A stretch of 64,000 bases of DNA from positions 10,292,001 to 10,356,000 of the forward strand of contig JBHGNT010000012.1 of assembly GCA_043228905.1 (NCBI GenBank). Reading direction: 5' to 3'. Source of the DNA: Azolla caroliniana (lineage: Eukaryota; Polypodiophyta). A model generated the notes under the pieces. That model worked only from the letters and a program-made list of their open reading frames with translations. It made no database searches and was not told the DNA's origin. The translations under genes and the position numbers were made by a program. Of the stretch, positions 33,843 through 45,939 are shown one piece after another; position 1 is the stretch's first letter, and each line of letters begins with the position of its first letter.

Positions 33843-34498
33843 TGTTGATAAACGAATCGTCAATCCACAAGAAAAGGAATATGTTGAAATACAAAACTGT
33901 GAAACACAGAAAACAGTGTGCACAAATTTAACGTGGAAAACCCTAAAGCGAGAGAAACCACGGAGAACAGAGCTTCACTATATAGTGGATATACAACAGG
34001 GAGATTAGAGTACAGCAGTCTCTATACAGAGTGTAAAACAACCTCACAGGGCTCTTGGCGTATGCTGTTTCTAAAGCACAACTATGGTGTCGCTTAGTCA
34101 CTCACACTCTCACACACACTCTTCTCCCTATAACGCTACGTTACAAAGGCTCACATATATATATATATATATATATGTTTGCCCTAGGTGTATTTATACT
34201 AATACACAAAATGGGCTATTTACAATCATGGCCATTATTATTATCCAATGATAATAATTATAGTCTTACTAATCAGCCGACTTATTCGTCAACTGTCGGG
34301 GTGGTCCGACTAGTTGACCTAGTCATCGACCATCCGGTCGGCCCAACTAGCCAGTCGTGTCTTCGACCTCGATCAACTCTCTCTGAGTCAACTCCTCAAC
34401 CGTTGGCTGTCATCCAATCAGTCGGTTTCTCCCAGTCTTCGATTGTCGGCTCTCTCCGAGCAGTCGGCTCCTCCCACTGGAGGGACATATTCCTAACA
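33843..34498 (-). repeat. C1 rightmost LTR
   Basis: 656 bp, tgttgataaac to cctaaca, followed by cttgt. Contains (ta)n at about 34157-34176. Its outer flank continues the LINE 3' region. Confidence 0.85.
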
Positions 34499-34503
34499 CT
34501 TGT

Positions 34504-34655
34504 TTCATATATGACGTCATTTGTTTGATCTGATGCTTATACTAGCCTTTGTATCACAATAGAAGTGAGATGAAATGTCCTCTTCTGTTTTCTCTATGTA
34601 CAATTTTCAAGTAATATACTAAGGTGAATCTTTCTTTAAAAAAAAAAAGAATCAA
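34504..34655 (+). repeat. LINE 3' end with A-run
   Basis: Continuation of the LINE 3' region behind C1, ending in aaaaaaaaaaa at about 34638-34649. This is the expected poly(A) end of a non-LTR retrotransposon. Confidence 0.6.
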
Positions 34656-35164
34656 TAAATGATAACAACAAACTAGGTTACAAAGTTGGTTACATACTAA
34701 CCAAACTAGGGCAAATGCCCCTTATGCTATTTACAGAAATAGCCTAATCTAGTTTCTCCAATGGGATAATGTGAATACATCCATTATATTATTGTATTCG
34801 ATATTATCCATCTTAATGAACAAACTTATATTGTGAGAGGATAACAAGCTAATAGGATTGTCCCAAACATTGAACCAAAAGTGTAAACAAATTTACAATC
34901 AAACAATTACACTTGTGTCATGACCATTTTTGCTAAGCATTTTGATTACATCTAAATATTTGTCATTATATATTACATTAATGATAGAAAGTTTGATATT
35001 TGTCCCATTATTCCTTACATATCACCAGATAACTTGTATGATGAAGTTTGATATCATCAACGATATATCGTAAATGAGCCACACCATATTTATAAGTGGA
35101 ATAAATTTCTAGCCATAGGTATAAACATTTTGCCACAAAAATAGCTATAAAAGCTTGTATGTTG
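34656..35164. other. Intergenic, nothing recognised
   Basis: AT-rich sequence between the LINE end and the last exon of the oxidase gene. It should include the oxidase 3' UTR. No ORF or repeat that I can support. Confidence 0.5.
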
Positions 35165-38100
35165 CTACAAGATTATTTTGTAAGGTCTCATCATCGCATT
35201 GTCCTCATGATCGAGTATCTGCAACCAGAAAAGAGCTCTCATTTTAAATATGTTGAATACACCATTTGAAGCATTTTAAGACATCATTTTGTTGTTACAT
35301 GTGTATTCCACAATCCACTAACGCAAAAGCTCCAAGAGTGCTAGATTCTAATAGTGTAATGTTATTAATGTCAACATTGTGTACTATATAAGATTTTAAA
35401 ACCACAGATTATAGATAAAATACATTTTCCTATGTTATTGTCATGGTGTGCCCACTCTTGGGTTGTGGAAAGGGATATGTTGCATTACTTGTTAGCGTCA
35501 CGAATGAAAATGATATTATTTTCAACCCTCTTCAATTGTGGACAAGTAATTTGTCTATATTTTAAGGACCAAATGGATGTTGTGAATGGTGTCAAATTGA
35601 GAATATAAAGAATATTTAATTTCAAGTCCATTGCTCTAGAATTAAACCCATCCTTTAAATATTAGAACACACAAACTTTCTCAACACACTTATCAAGTAT
35701 GCATGTTAAAACATTTCTCATAAGCATAATGATAATTCTTTCACATTGAGCATTCGTGTATAGTATCTTGACTCTTGTTCTTTTCTTGCAACTCAACCAC
35801 GCTTTTTAGGTGGTGTCCCTAAGGATAAAGAAACACTAATTATTTTTTAAGTCTATCAATATTGTATGATTAGTATTGTCACCCCTAGTTTGTCATTCCT
35901 ATTAATGGATAGCATTATGCATACCTACTATCTTATATCTTACACAAACCTCTATTTTGGAAATGTAAACTTGATACAAAATAAACGTTCAATGTATGTA
36001 AGATAATCAAAAGTGATTTCTTTGTACTCCGTGGTTTAAGAAAATAGTGAGAGAGAAAGGAAAAACTCACATGGCAATGATATGTATACCCAGGTTCTAG
36101 AGATGGGTCGAAGGGAAACGGTTGTGAATCCAATAGCGAAAAACGCACCAAGATTGTTGTCATGTAAGAAGGTTTCATCTTGAAAACATTCTTCCAACCA
36201 GCTTCATTTGGTGGTGGTGGCTCAAGAACTCCATCGAGAAACTTTTCAATTTGGCAAGGTTCCACATTGTTGTGTTCCACAACACACTCACTTAGTTGGT
36301 CCAAATTCTTTATTTTTTGTTGACTTTGAACTTGGAAACCCGCAAGATGAACATGAAAGGGATGGTTATCAGGAGTGAGATTGATAATGCGCCAAACCTC
36401 AGTGGTTCCATTTTTTGGTTGCTCTGTCACTGGGTCGGTAAATTGCTTGAAATTTATCAATAGGTGCGTTGGTTCTCCTGTAAATGAGTCAAATTCATAT
36501 AGAACTATGCTCCTCGTCTTAGTTTCCTTTGTGATTTTCAATTTTTCCACTTGCATCAACTTCAATGGGACTTTTGCTTTGTCCTTCAAATGCCTCTTTC
36601 CTACGATAAATTTCATCACTTTTTTATTGATATCATCAACACTATCGCCATCCGGATAGGGAAAGTTTGCACTATTTTCCAAGATTATATGCTGAGCTTT
36701 AGATTTCGAGAAATCAATTATAACATCTACAATCTCTGATGGAGCAACCAATATCTCTTTTACACTTATTGGTCTCTCGAAGTAAAAGCTATCGGATCCA
36801 ATTTGTACAAAATGGAGACCATTGTCCAATGAAAAGCTGTAGAATCTAGCATTGCTTGCATTGATTATTCTAAATCTATATTTTCTTCGTTGAACCCTCA
36901 TGTATGGCCATGCTTTCCCATTCACTATAATAACATTCCCAAAATACTCTGGCTACATAAGAGGAGCAAACGAAGTATTTGTCACTACCAAGTAAATTAA
37001 TATTCTTTTTGGAAATGCAAATAAGCCATTTAAGTTACACCTAAAGACATTGAATATTGTGCAATCATTGTGATAAGGATGTAAAAGGCCTATATTGGTT
37101 AATTTCTTGATAAATGCAATTGAGTAAAGAATTGTTACTTTGTACATTATTAACATGAAGCACGATGTTTCTACCATGCTCCTTGGTATGCTTACCATGG
37201 GAACGCAAAACTATGATTAAGGAAAATGCATATACAATCAGTGGTCGATATAAAGTGTAGTAACATGTGTATGATATAAATTTCTTGAATTATCAGGGAT
37301 GAATTTTTCCTAACATGTGATGTTACATCTAGAATGATGTCGTTGCTATAAAGTCTTTCATATGGATGAACATATTGAAATGATATGGATAAAATAATTC
37401 TATAAGAGATATATCATGGCATATATACATACATATATGTGTGTATAACATAGAGAAGAAAGAGAAGTGTTGGTGTAGGTTTACCTGCCACTCTGGGTGT
37501 ATATTAGGGTTATCCCCCGTAGAATTTATATAAATTTGCCCATTCTTCGTAAAGCTTCTATCCATGACAACAAGTTGCACGTCAAATATTTCACGAGGGA
37601 GTTTCCATGTGCGGAGTTCGAGGGCGGGGTTGACAACTTTGTATGCGCCAATCAAGCCGGCCAAGAGGTTGAGACGTGTGTACGCCATTGCATGGTCATG
37701 GTACCACATGTTGACCGTCCCCTTAGAGTTCTCATACTCATAAACATGTTTCGTCCACTTGGGGCCCGTCTCCCGAAAGCTACGCGTGAACCATGAGAGG
37801 GCATTACCATCACTACCTGGCTCACTTATGCTACCATGCAAGTGTACTACCGTGGGGACACCGACTAAATTGAGGTAAGGTTCGCCCAATGTAGTGTCTG
37901 TGGTGAAGATATGTTGGTTGGGCAAGTGGTTCTCCCATTTGATATATGTCTTCACCCCGACCATTGCCTGTATGCTTGGCCCGGGCACTGTAGCTTCTTC
38001 CTTTGTGGTTCCATATGCGAACACTCGCGATGGTGGAAGGTCTCTATGGAATTTCTAGCAGAATGATATCACCCGACCAAAAAATTGTTAGCATTTGAAG

Positions 38101-38499
38101 TTTGTGAGGGTTTTTTTGCGTTTTTTACGAGTAAAATGCGATTATATTTTTATTTTCCATGAGTTAAAAAAAGAGCTAATGGGAACATACCCAATGTTTC
38201 ATGTACATGCCAATGGTGAGATTGGAAGGTAAGTATTTTCCATCATGTGTTTGAGAATAGCCTTTGATGAGTGGCATGGAAGGAAGCTCATCAACAAACA
38301 TCTTGAGAGCGTAGGCATTCTTCTCCAGGGTCTCTTCTGTCTCTTCAGTAATGGAAGATGAATGCCCAATGGATGAGAATGTGGTAGTGAAGACCAGTAG
38401 AAATAGAATGGGCACATGCACGAAATTACGAGCTTCGGTATACACACATTGCGGGATGTTCCGATTCACATACTGTTCTTGTATGTTTCTCTTCATCAT
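35165..38499 (-). CDS. LPR1-like multicopper oxidase (putative ferroxidase)
   Basis: Four coding exons with GT-AG introns, all phase 0: 38499-38191, 38054-37485, 36952-36071 and a 54-nt exon 35218-35165 (stop TAG). Introns are 136, 532 and 852 bp. The 604-aa product has a hydrophobic N-terminal segment (PILFLLVFTTTF, residues 30-41; likely secretory signal) and all copper motifs: HLHG (174-177), WYHDH (220-224), HPFHVH (490-495) and HCHILDHE (585-592), the last split by intron 3. RFRIINASNARF and GTTEVWRIINLT are typical of plant LPR1/LPR2 proteins (about 580 aa), which oxidise Fe(II) in the apoplast or ER and link phosphate supply to root growth in Arabidopsis. An upstream ATG at 38520 is in frame but spans ttttgcag, a likely 5'-UTR intron acceptor, so I chose 38499. 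No stops or frameshifts; it may be functional. Confidence 0.9.
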
Positions 38500-39013
38500 G
38501 GTTCCAACTGCAAAATACAATTATGAGCTCTTAATAGAAGTGTCTCGAATTAAGAGAACCTAATATTATCATTACAATTGTTAAAGACCATGTATATGAA
38601 TTGAATGAATACACCCCCCACAAATACACAAAACATGGAGATCAACAATGGCATAACCATGCGCATGTCTATATATTTAGCAAGCCCCCTAATCATAATT
38701 AGTGTTGTTCTGATTCATTTGGTTTGATCCAAGTTGCGATACAATTGAGTTATCGTCGTGGCCGTGATGTTAAAGCCTAGCTCCGAAGCAGTAGAGTAAT
38801 CTATTATGTTAGACATGCCATTCACGCAAACTATCCCCAATCTTCATATATAGTACTTAGGCAATTAGATGCATCAAAATAGTAATTTTTAACAATCAAC
38901 CGTGAAATCTTGTGGATAAAAATTATGCTGAAATAGACATTAAATATGCACTGCAAAATTTGTTCTGAATATATATAAATCTGTCCATGAAAGGGCTGGC
39001 ATTTCAATCACAA
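38500..39013. other. Upstream region of the oxidase gene
   Basis: AT-rich; would hold the 5' UTR and promoter. A TATA-like tatatatttag (about 38670) exists but cannot be tied to a start site. A tattttgcag acceptor-like motif next to the start codon suggests a 5'-UTR intron extending into this region. Confidence 0.35.
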
Positions 39014-39151
39014 ACTAGTTGCAATATGTTGTATACATCCTGGAATTGAACATGACAATTGAGTGCAGTAAGTAGGAGGCATACTAGTTGCAATATGTTG
39101 TATACATCCTGGAATTGAACATGACAATTGAGTGCAGTAAGTAGGAGGCAT
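39014..39151. repeat. Perfect 69-bp tandem duplication
   Basis: Units 39014-39082 and 39083-39151 begin actagttgcaatatgttg and end gtaggaggcat, read as identical. Non-coding. Confidence 0.95.
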
Positions 39152-42100
39152 ATTATTCTTAATTGTTATGTTTATGAAACTTTCACAACAATAGCTGCCG
39201 ATATTCTTCGGAAATCTTCACTACATCCGTGAAACACAACAAATGGTTAAATTTCCTCTTATAATTTTGTGTGCTGGTGCATCACCTTATATAAGTACTC
39301 CCTCACTCTTATTTAAGGGATGCTTAAGGTATTCATTAATATGTAGCAAAATGTGGAACCTTATTCCCCCACGAATGGAGAAAAGAAAGAGGATCTAAGA
39401 TACTCTGAAACAAAAAAGTTCATTGAAGAAGTATATTATTAGAACAAGGAAGTAGTTGAATTTACAATTTCTTCCTTGTCTTCAAGTTTTTAGAGAATTT
39501 AAATGGAATTAAACACTAACCTTGAAGTGAATCCCCTCCTAGGGGACTCTTGCCACCCCAATATGTTGAGCTTAAGCTTGGGCACAACTTATTCAAAGTT
39601 ATTAATGGAGGAGATGAATGGTTAGAAGAGCCTTACTCCACAACATTAGTAATTATTCACTCTTGGAGATAAAAAGGCATCCAAATGTTAATAATGAATT
39701 AAAAAGAAGAGGTAGAGAGATCATAGGGATTGAGAATCAAAGAAATACAAGGTGCTCCTTTCTGAGTTGGCAAGTAGCTTTATATACCAATGGGGGGGTG
39801 GCACACATTGTTTTTTGTGAAAGTTTATTTACTTGGCTTAGTTTGTATGTGTAGAGGTAATATTTTAACATAGTTTTCCTAACATGTATACTAAATAGAT
39901 AATGAGCAAACACTAACACGATAAATTTCTAAAAACGTACAACTTTTATGTCACGATGAGAGCTCTAGTAGTAGGTGGAAAAGAATGCTCCTGAAATAGG
40001 CTCCGTAGAAACAAGTGGATTGGTAAAAGAAGAAAAATATGCTTTGTATGTGTAATTTAAAGAACCCTTAGAAAGTTGCAACAAAGGAATTATGAGGTAA
40101 CACAAAGTATGAAGCAGTTATCTTTATACATCATATACAATACTTTGTACAAGTTAAAATTAAAATGGTTTTGTAGATGTATGTATATGTTTTCAACCGG
40201 TAAGAAACAAAAAAGTTTGATGTGATGGAATTTCACTAGATGCCCAACTTTATCACCTCATAGCTCTTTAAGTGAAAGTCGAATGCTACAAAATAGATGT
40301 GATAAAAGTAATTTGTGAGTGAAGACAGAAACACACAGAGGAAGAAGTGAATGCTAAAGTGACACTTGATGATAAATCACAAGGTGAAAGCATTGGCTTT
40401 ATATGACTTAGAATTGGATGCCCCACCTTAAGATAATGCTAATAAACTAAGAATATGTTCAATAATAGCATATTTTGGCATGAGACATGGCCATCCCAAA
40501 CGTTTTAATTTGTTAGTGGTATGCTTCTCTCACAACACGGTACATAAAAAGTAAATATCTTCTCATTTTCGTTTATGATCATATGCACCCACCCTGTTTT
40601 ACTCCTACAATTATAGCTTTAGAAATCCACGTTGAGGGGTTGAAAACAACATAATTCCTTGATAAGAATGTTATGTTGCTAATGACGAAGGCATAAGTAA
40701 AAAGAATAACTTATAGTGGCATGCACAATTCTCCGATTCGATGATGTTTCATGGTGTTCTCTCCCATTTCTAAATAGAAGAAAATGAACATCATAGACAT
40801 GCAAACATGGCTCACACAAAATCTATTTTAAACCCTTTGAATCACGAGCAATTCACACATCATAGGCATGAGCTTTAGAAAAACTAAAATGTTGTTAGGA
40901 ATTATAACTAAGCTACACATATTTATGTCTCGGATTATAGAGAATGTAAAGTTCAATTTGGACTTTTTAGTTTCAGTGGATCTATTGGTACACAATCTTT
41001 TGATTTTCCTCATTTTACAACCTTCTCTATGTATTTCTTTTTAAGTTTGACTTTGAAAGCACAATAAAATATGAAGCTCCGTAGGTATATGCTTAAAAAG
41101 AACATCTTGTTTCTTATACATATTGATATAAAGTTTTGGTTTTCCATAAAGAGTTAAAAATAATTTTACCAGGTAGGCTCAAGTCAAGTATAAGATACTC
41201 AATACGAGTACTTCGCACTTGGATATCTCATTTTATAAAGTTTAACAGAAGGATTTTTTAGGGGTCATTTCATTCACAACCACAACTATGGAAACTCCAA
41301 AGCAGAAATGGTACAGAAAATAGATTTATGAAATCAGTGCATGGATATTCAAAATAAAAAAGAAAAGCAATAGAAACTCTTACTTTTCACTAATAATCTT
41401 TGCCATCCAACACTTGGTGTCAGGAAGAGAAAAAAAACAAAAATAGGGGGGAATTTGAAAGATACACAATATTATGAGGTATTTTCTTTACACAATAGGA
41501 TTTAGTGGGGCTAATTTAAGCCATCAAATCGTTACGTAGGTATTCAACCACAAAGGTCACTCGCAAATGTTATTGGAACAAGTAGAATTGAGGAAAATCA
41601 TCATTTACGCTAGGAGTTTCAAAAATATTAACTTGCATGCGGGATTTATAACTTAAAGCCTTGTTTTATTATAAAGCAAAACCAAAACCAAGAGAAACAA
41701 AAGTTATAAAATTTTTTTTTGGGATTTTTAGTAACACCATTATATGGTGTTGAATTATGGGCAACCCTAAAAATAAACATGTGGTCATAGTCAGAAGGTG
41801 GTGTAACTTCTTTCAAATAGAATGTTATAGTGGTGAGGTCAATCAATTTAGATGAATTGCAGCCATTTATAAGGGAAAGTTTGTCAACATTATCAACTTG
41901 ACTAAAATTCAGCTTCCATTGTGTTGGCCATTGCAAAAGTTCATTACAATTTTCATTGCCTAGATTAAATGACATACATTGTTTTCTGAGACTTTATCAT
42001 CACATACCTTGTATAAATAGATTTGTTCCCTAAGAAGAATTAACAAGATCATTGTTATGGAGTTGTGATTCGCCCTACGTGTATAACCTAATGTAGTCTA

Positions 42101-42593
42101 TAAATTTCTATGATATCACAAATGAACTCTATTATTGAAAGAGTGTGTGCCACAATAAAGGTAAGGTGGTTCAATTAACGTGAAAGCTAGGAATATGTAT
42201 TTAGATGTGTTATAATGTGAAAATCGACATATCCCATACTTTTTTGGATATTGATATTGGGGTCAAGAAAGAAATTATGTTTGATTCTCAATTTTCCAAG
42301 ATTATCGATTCTTGTTTCTCATGAATGATTACATGAAAAAAAAAAAGAATTAGGGTCCTTATGAGAAAGAAATCCTTGTGGAACAAATGGATGAATGACA
42401 ACAATGGAGTCATTGATAGACACGACTCTACGGTGTCATGTAGCAACGAAAAGGACAATCCCTCTAATCATTTAGGAGTAATAATAAGTTGAAGGATGTT
42501 CACTCTTGACGAATAATTACATTTAAAAAAAATCTAACATCAATACACATCCAATAACAATAAATAATTCATGTGTGACACTTTGAATAAGTT
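39152..42593. other. AT-rich intergenic region
   Basis: No gene or element recognised. A 109-codon minus-strand frame at 41975-41646 (MSFNLGNENCNELLQW) is open but matches nothing I know and ends in low-complexity sequence; I do not call it a gene. Confidence 0.45.
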
Positions 42594-42646
42594 AACATAT
42601 TTTGTGCTTTGAGATTGTCCACTTCTCAAAGCACAAAATATGTTTA
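42594..42646. repeat. Near-perfect 21-bp inverted repeat (hairpin)
   Basis: aacatattttgtgctttgag at 42594 is followed after a loop of about 9 bases by its reverse complement ending about 42644. The stem is essentially perfect, which is unusual in the surrounding AT-rich DNA. The arms are not part of any larger inverted repeat I can see. Confidence 0.75.
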
Positions 42647-43016
42647 AATATATGGGTGTTAGAACTTCAATATATACACTCTTTAATGGGAGAATGTTGT
42701 GGTTCAAAAGGAACTTGCATTGAGTGCTTGAAAATGTATCATTCTTGTAGTGGCATCCACAATGTTGGGTGTTTTAATCAAGAATCTATTAGAATAGGTA
42801 GCCATCTTTTTTACTTAAGAGTTAGCCACGGAAATGAGTTAAATGCATCAATATATCTTATGCAACATAGTACATGTCATAACATGGGTCACCATTAAAC
42901 TATGAACTTTAGGGTCATGCACCCCTATTAAAAATCCAACATTTCACCTTCTCGTTCAAATGGATAACATTACCATTAAAACTATACTCTATTGTTCCCC
43001 TATGGTGGGCAGATCA

Positions 43017-43080
43017 ATATCAGGGCCTGAATGGAACTACCAAGCACCCCGATGCCCGTTTCCCCCAATGGCTTCCATCA
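43017..43080 (+). pseudogene. LINE C-terminal tail remnant (+)
   Basis: Reads GPEWNYQAPRCPFPP in one frame, matching GPRWNYQPPGWLFPT of the minus-strand LINE at 43.4 kb. Only the last few codons remain recognisable; the upstream part has decayed. Confidence 0.5.
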
Positions 43081-43146
43081 GTGTTGTGTTGTAACTATGT
43101 ATAGATATGGTACAAATTACTAGGTTATAGGAGTTGTGGATACTTT

Positions 43147-44230
43147 TTTTTTTCCAAAATGAAGCTACTTTCCCATTAGTTAGGAAGGATTATTACATAG
43201 AGAGTCTACAAGGAGACTTATACACACATCGGGGAGTCTACCTCCGATCAAGTAAAAGAAGATCAGCCTACTTACAATGCCTTGCGGCCTAACTTAATCT
43301 AAGAAGCTACCTATATCTAAGGCGATGGCCTTCAATGTTGCCTAGTACGAGTCGGCTCTTGGGGCCTACAACGAAGAGAGGGTGGTAGGTGAGTAGGAAA
43401 CAACCAGCCTGGGGGCTGGTAATTCCACCTTGGGCCACTCTCGCCTTGCATCACCATAGGTGTGTTCCTCCATTTCTGCCAAAAGCGCAACCGGGCAGAG
43501 ATCACGTCGTTGGAGTGGCTGCAAATCTCTTCCAGTTGCCCTCGTAGGCAACTGATAATCGCGAACCATATGTCCATGATCACTTCCTCCGGGGGCCGTA
43601 CCGTACCTTGGAAAACCTTGAGGCAACGTGCTTTCCATATGTACCACAAGGTGAAACTTGCAATCAGCATCCAGATTTCTGGAAACCTAGGGGATGCGGG
43701 CTGCAAGCCTCTTTCGAAACGGATCTTGACGATTTTGCCTCTCGTGCATACATAGCACCAACTATCCGCATTGACGGTGTCTGTCCACCCTTCGACCGAG
43801 TGACCAATCCATGCCGCAGCGCTCCACGAGGCTGTTCCTTCAACTTCACATGCCACAAGGAGGCGAGTCACTCTATCCCAGATCTTTTGAGCTTGAGGGC
43901 AATCCCACAGACAATGTCTCAGAGTCTCAATAGGTCGAGAGCACAGTGGGCAACCTAACGGGCCGCCGCATTTACCTAGCCATTCACCAACGGGCACCAC
44001 ATTGTGACCGATCTGCCACCAAAAGAGCTTGATCTTTTCAGGCATGTGGAGGCGCCAGAGACCTTTCCAAAAGGTAATGAGCGCCTCATCGGGGATGCCC
44101 AATGTTCGCCATTGTTGTAAATGAGGTGGGGACTATGTCCACTTTGGTGAGAAGGCCAGAGTGAGGGTTGCTGAATTTCTGGTGGTCTATGATGTAATTG
44201 TTTGCTAAGTAATGCGAAGTAGTGTTTTTT
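43147..44230 (-). pseudogene. LINE fragment with RT zinc-binding domain
   Basis: Open frame 44102-43332 (256 aa). The zinc-binding domain that follows the RT in many plant LINEs is clear: LHMPEKIKLFWWQIGHNVV, then CPLCSRPIETLRHCLWDCPQ (CX2C...HX4C type). After it comes FTLWYIWKARC and the tail motif PRWNYQPPGW shared by all LINE pieces in this window. The 3' end lies at a T-run at 43147 (poly(A) on the minus strand). RT and endonuclease are absent, so this is a 5'-truncated copy, perhaps reaching about 44230, where another T/A-run pair starts. No stops inside the remaining frame. Confidence 0.8.
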
Positions 44231-44239
44231 TTTGGGGAT

Positions 44240-45900
44240 AAAAAAAAACTATACTTTATTGTTTTGTTTTTAATCCTAAGTTTTAATTCTAACCCTCTCT
44301 CTTCCTAGATTCTTGACCTATTAAATACTTGGCATTTCACCAAATTTCTAACTTTTGACCCATCAATCATGACATCGTATCCCCAAAACTTGCTTGGAAT
44401 TCCTTGATAAGACCCTCAAAATCATCTAACTTGGAAGAAGTCTTTTCTAATAATGGTGCAAACCATGCGAGTTTTGCCTACAAACCCAACTCGAGTGGCA
44501 TCTGTTGGATATCTTGTTGGATGCATCTAGATGACAATGTGGCACCTAATTTACAAATCCTCGAAATTAAGGTCGAGTTACTTCTTGTTGGAAAATGTGT
44601 TTAAAAAGCTTATCATGTTGTTGTGCCTTCTCCATACTCACACTAAGTAGGTATGAATCCCCAAGATGTCTCTAGTTTCTTGATCTAAACTCAATTGCAA
44701 AGATAAAGCTTGGAAAACTCTGAAAAGAAAATGTTATTCCAGTTGAAACTACCAAGATTGTCACTGAGAAAAGCTCAAAATGAATTAAGAGTATACGAAA
44801 AAAGAAGAAGAGGAATAAGAAGAACAAGATTAGAAGAATATGTGATGTAATTATATTAACAAGAAGAACAATACTAGAAGAATATGTTTGGACTAGTCAT
44901 GAACCTAGATCTAGATAATGATCTCATGTTTGATCTAACATGACAGCCAACTTTAGATATATGAGTTAAGTTCAATTTATACCAAACAAAATCTAGGTTT
45001 GAACAACTATTCTAGGTTCAATTTGCACTCTACTTAGGTTTGAATAAATAGATGGAACCTAATTCTAATTTACAGCTAACATCTATGTCCAATTTAGAAC
45101 CCTAGGTCTCAATTGGCTAAACACTTGGGAAACCTAGTCCCAGTAACAAAACCACCTGGGTTCAGTTAGAAGGAGTTTCGATCTAACTTAGTTCAATTTA
45201 TGAACCATAGCTCTTTCAATGAGAGGCTATGAGCAAGATTGTACATATTAAACATGCTCGATCACTAGATGTCATTCAAATGGAAACTTCTCTCTAGAGT
45301 GGTTTCATGTTTGTTGTCAAAGGCTTGAACATCCAAGGAGGGCCTTATAAGCTCCATTGAGTTTGGTGTCAACTGCATTGATGGTGGGCAAGTGGTTTGT
45401 CCATAAGTCATCATGAGATGAAAGGACTAAAATATGTGCATTCATGACAAGGTTCCCCAAATTAAGATAGATATGCATTCAAATAAAGGACTTTAAAGGG
45501 TGGGGCATATGGATATGTAAATCTTCTCAAACAATGGGCTATAAATTCTAAAGTACCAACATAACTAAGAACATTCTACTTATAAAGACTTTCTTGTTGA
45601 TTAATATGCTTCTAAAGACTTTCTTGTAGTTCTACTTTTAAATATAGATGGTTTTTGGGAAAAGTGTTCTACACCACCTAAGGAGCTCACCAGTCCAAAG
45701 AGAAAGAAAGTCTAACGAGGTATTGGTTGTGATGGATTCTTCAATATTGTACCTCCCCCCTACCAGATGAATGACAAGAAGAACCAAATTTCACATTTAT
45801 TGACATGTATATTGACCCAATATTATGCCACACTCAAACATTACAAGGTGGTGAATCACAACCATAATTAAGAAATTATAAAAACTTATACTTAACCAAC
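44240..45900. other. AT-rich intergenic region
   Basis: No recognised gene or element. A 66-codon plus-strand frame at 44404-44604 (MIRPSKSSNLEEVFSNNG) has no known similarity. Repetitive phrases around ggtttgaa and ctaggttcaatt occur at 44900-45120. Confidence 0.45.
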
Positions 45901-45939
45901 ACATAATTAAGTACGGACTTGCGAAGTCCACCAGTTAGA

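Larger units (their letters stand above)
26670..34498 (-). mobile_element. C1: Ty1/Copia element with nested insertions
   Basis: Coding parts lie on the minus strand in Copia order (gag, integrase, RT, RNase H). The left LTR begins tgttgacaaacg at 26670 and is preceded by cttgt (26665-26669); the rightmost LTR ends cctaaca at 34498 and is followed by cttgt (34499-34503), a perfect 5-bp target duplication inside a LINE 3' region. Between the internal region and the rightmost LTR there is an extra truncated LTR (33104-33719) plus a duplicated LINE fragment (33720-33842), so the right end was rearranged after insertion. Insertions inside C1: 26779-28260, 30656-31093, 31495-31928. Confidence 0.85.

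Noticed and set aside
39290-39330. Stowaway-like motif tactccctcactc
   Set aside because: Only a short resemblance to the MITE terminus, with no matching inverted end or TA duplication found.
41646-41975. 109-codon minus-strand frame as a gene
   Set aside because: No recognisable domain, ends in low-complexity Phe/Lys sequence, no splice or promoter support.
42602-42898. 98-codon plus-strand frame as a gene
   Set aside because: Starts inside the hairpin, no known motif, and upstream of a decayed LINE tail; open frames of this length occur by chance here.
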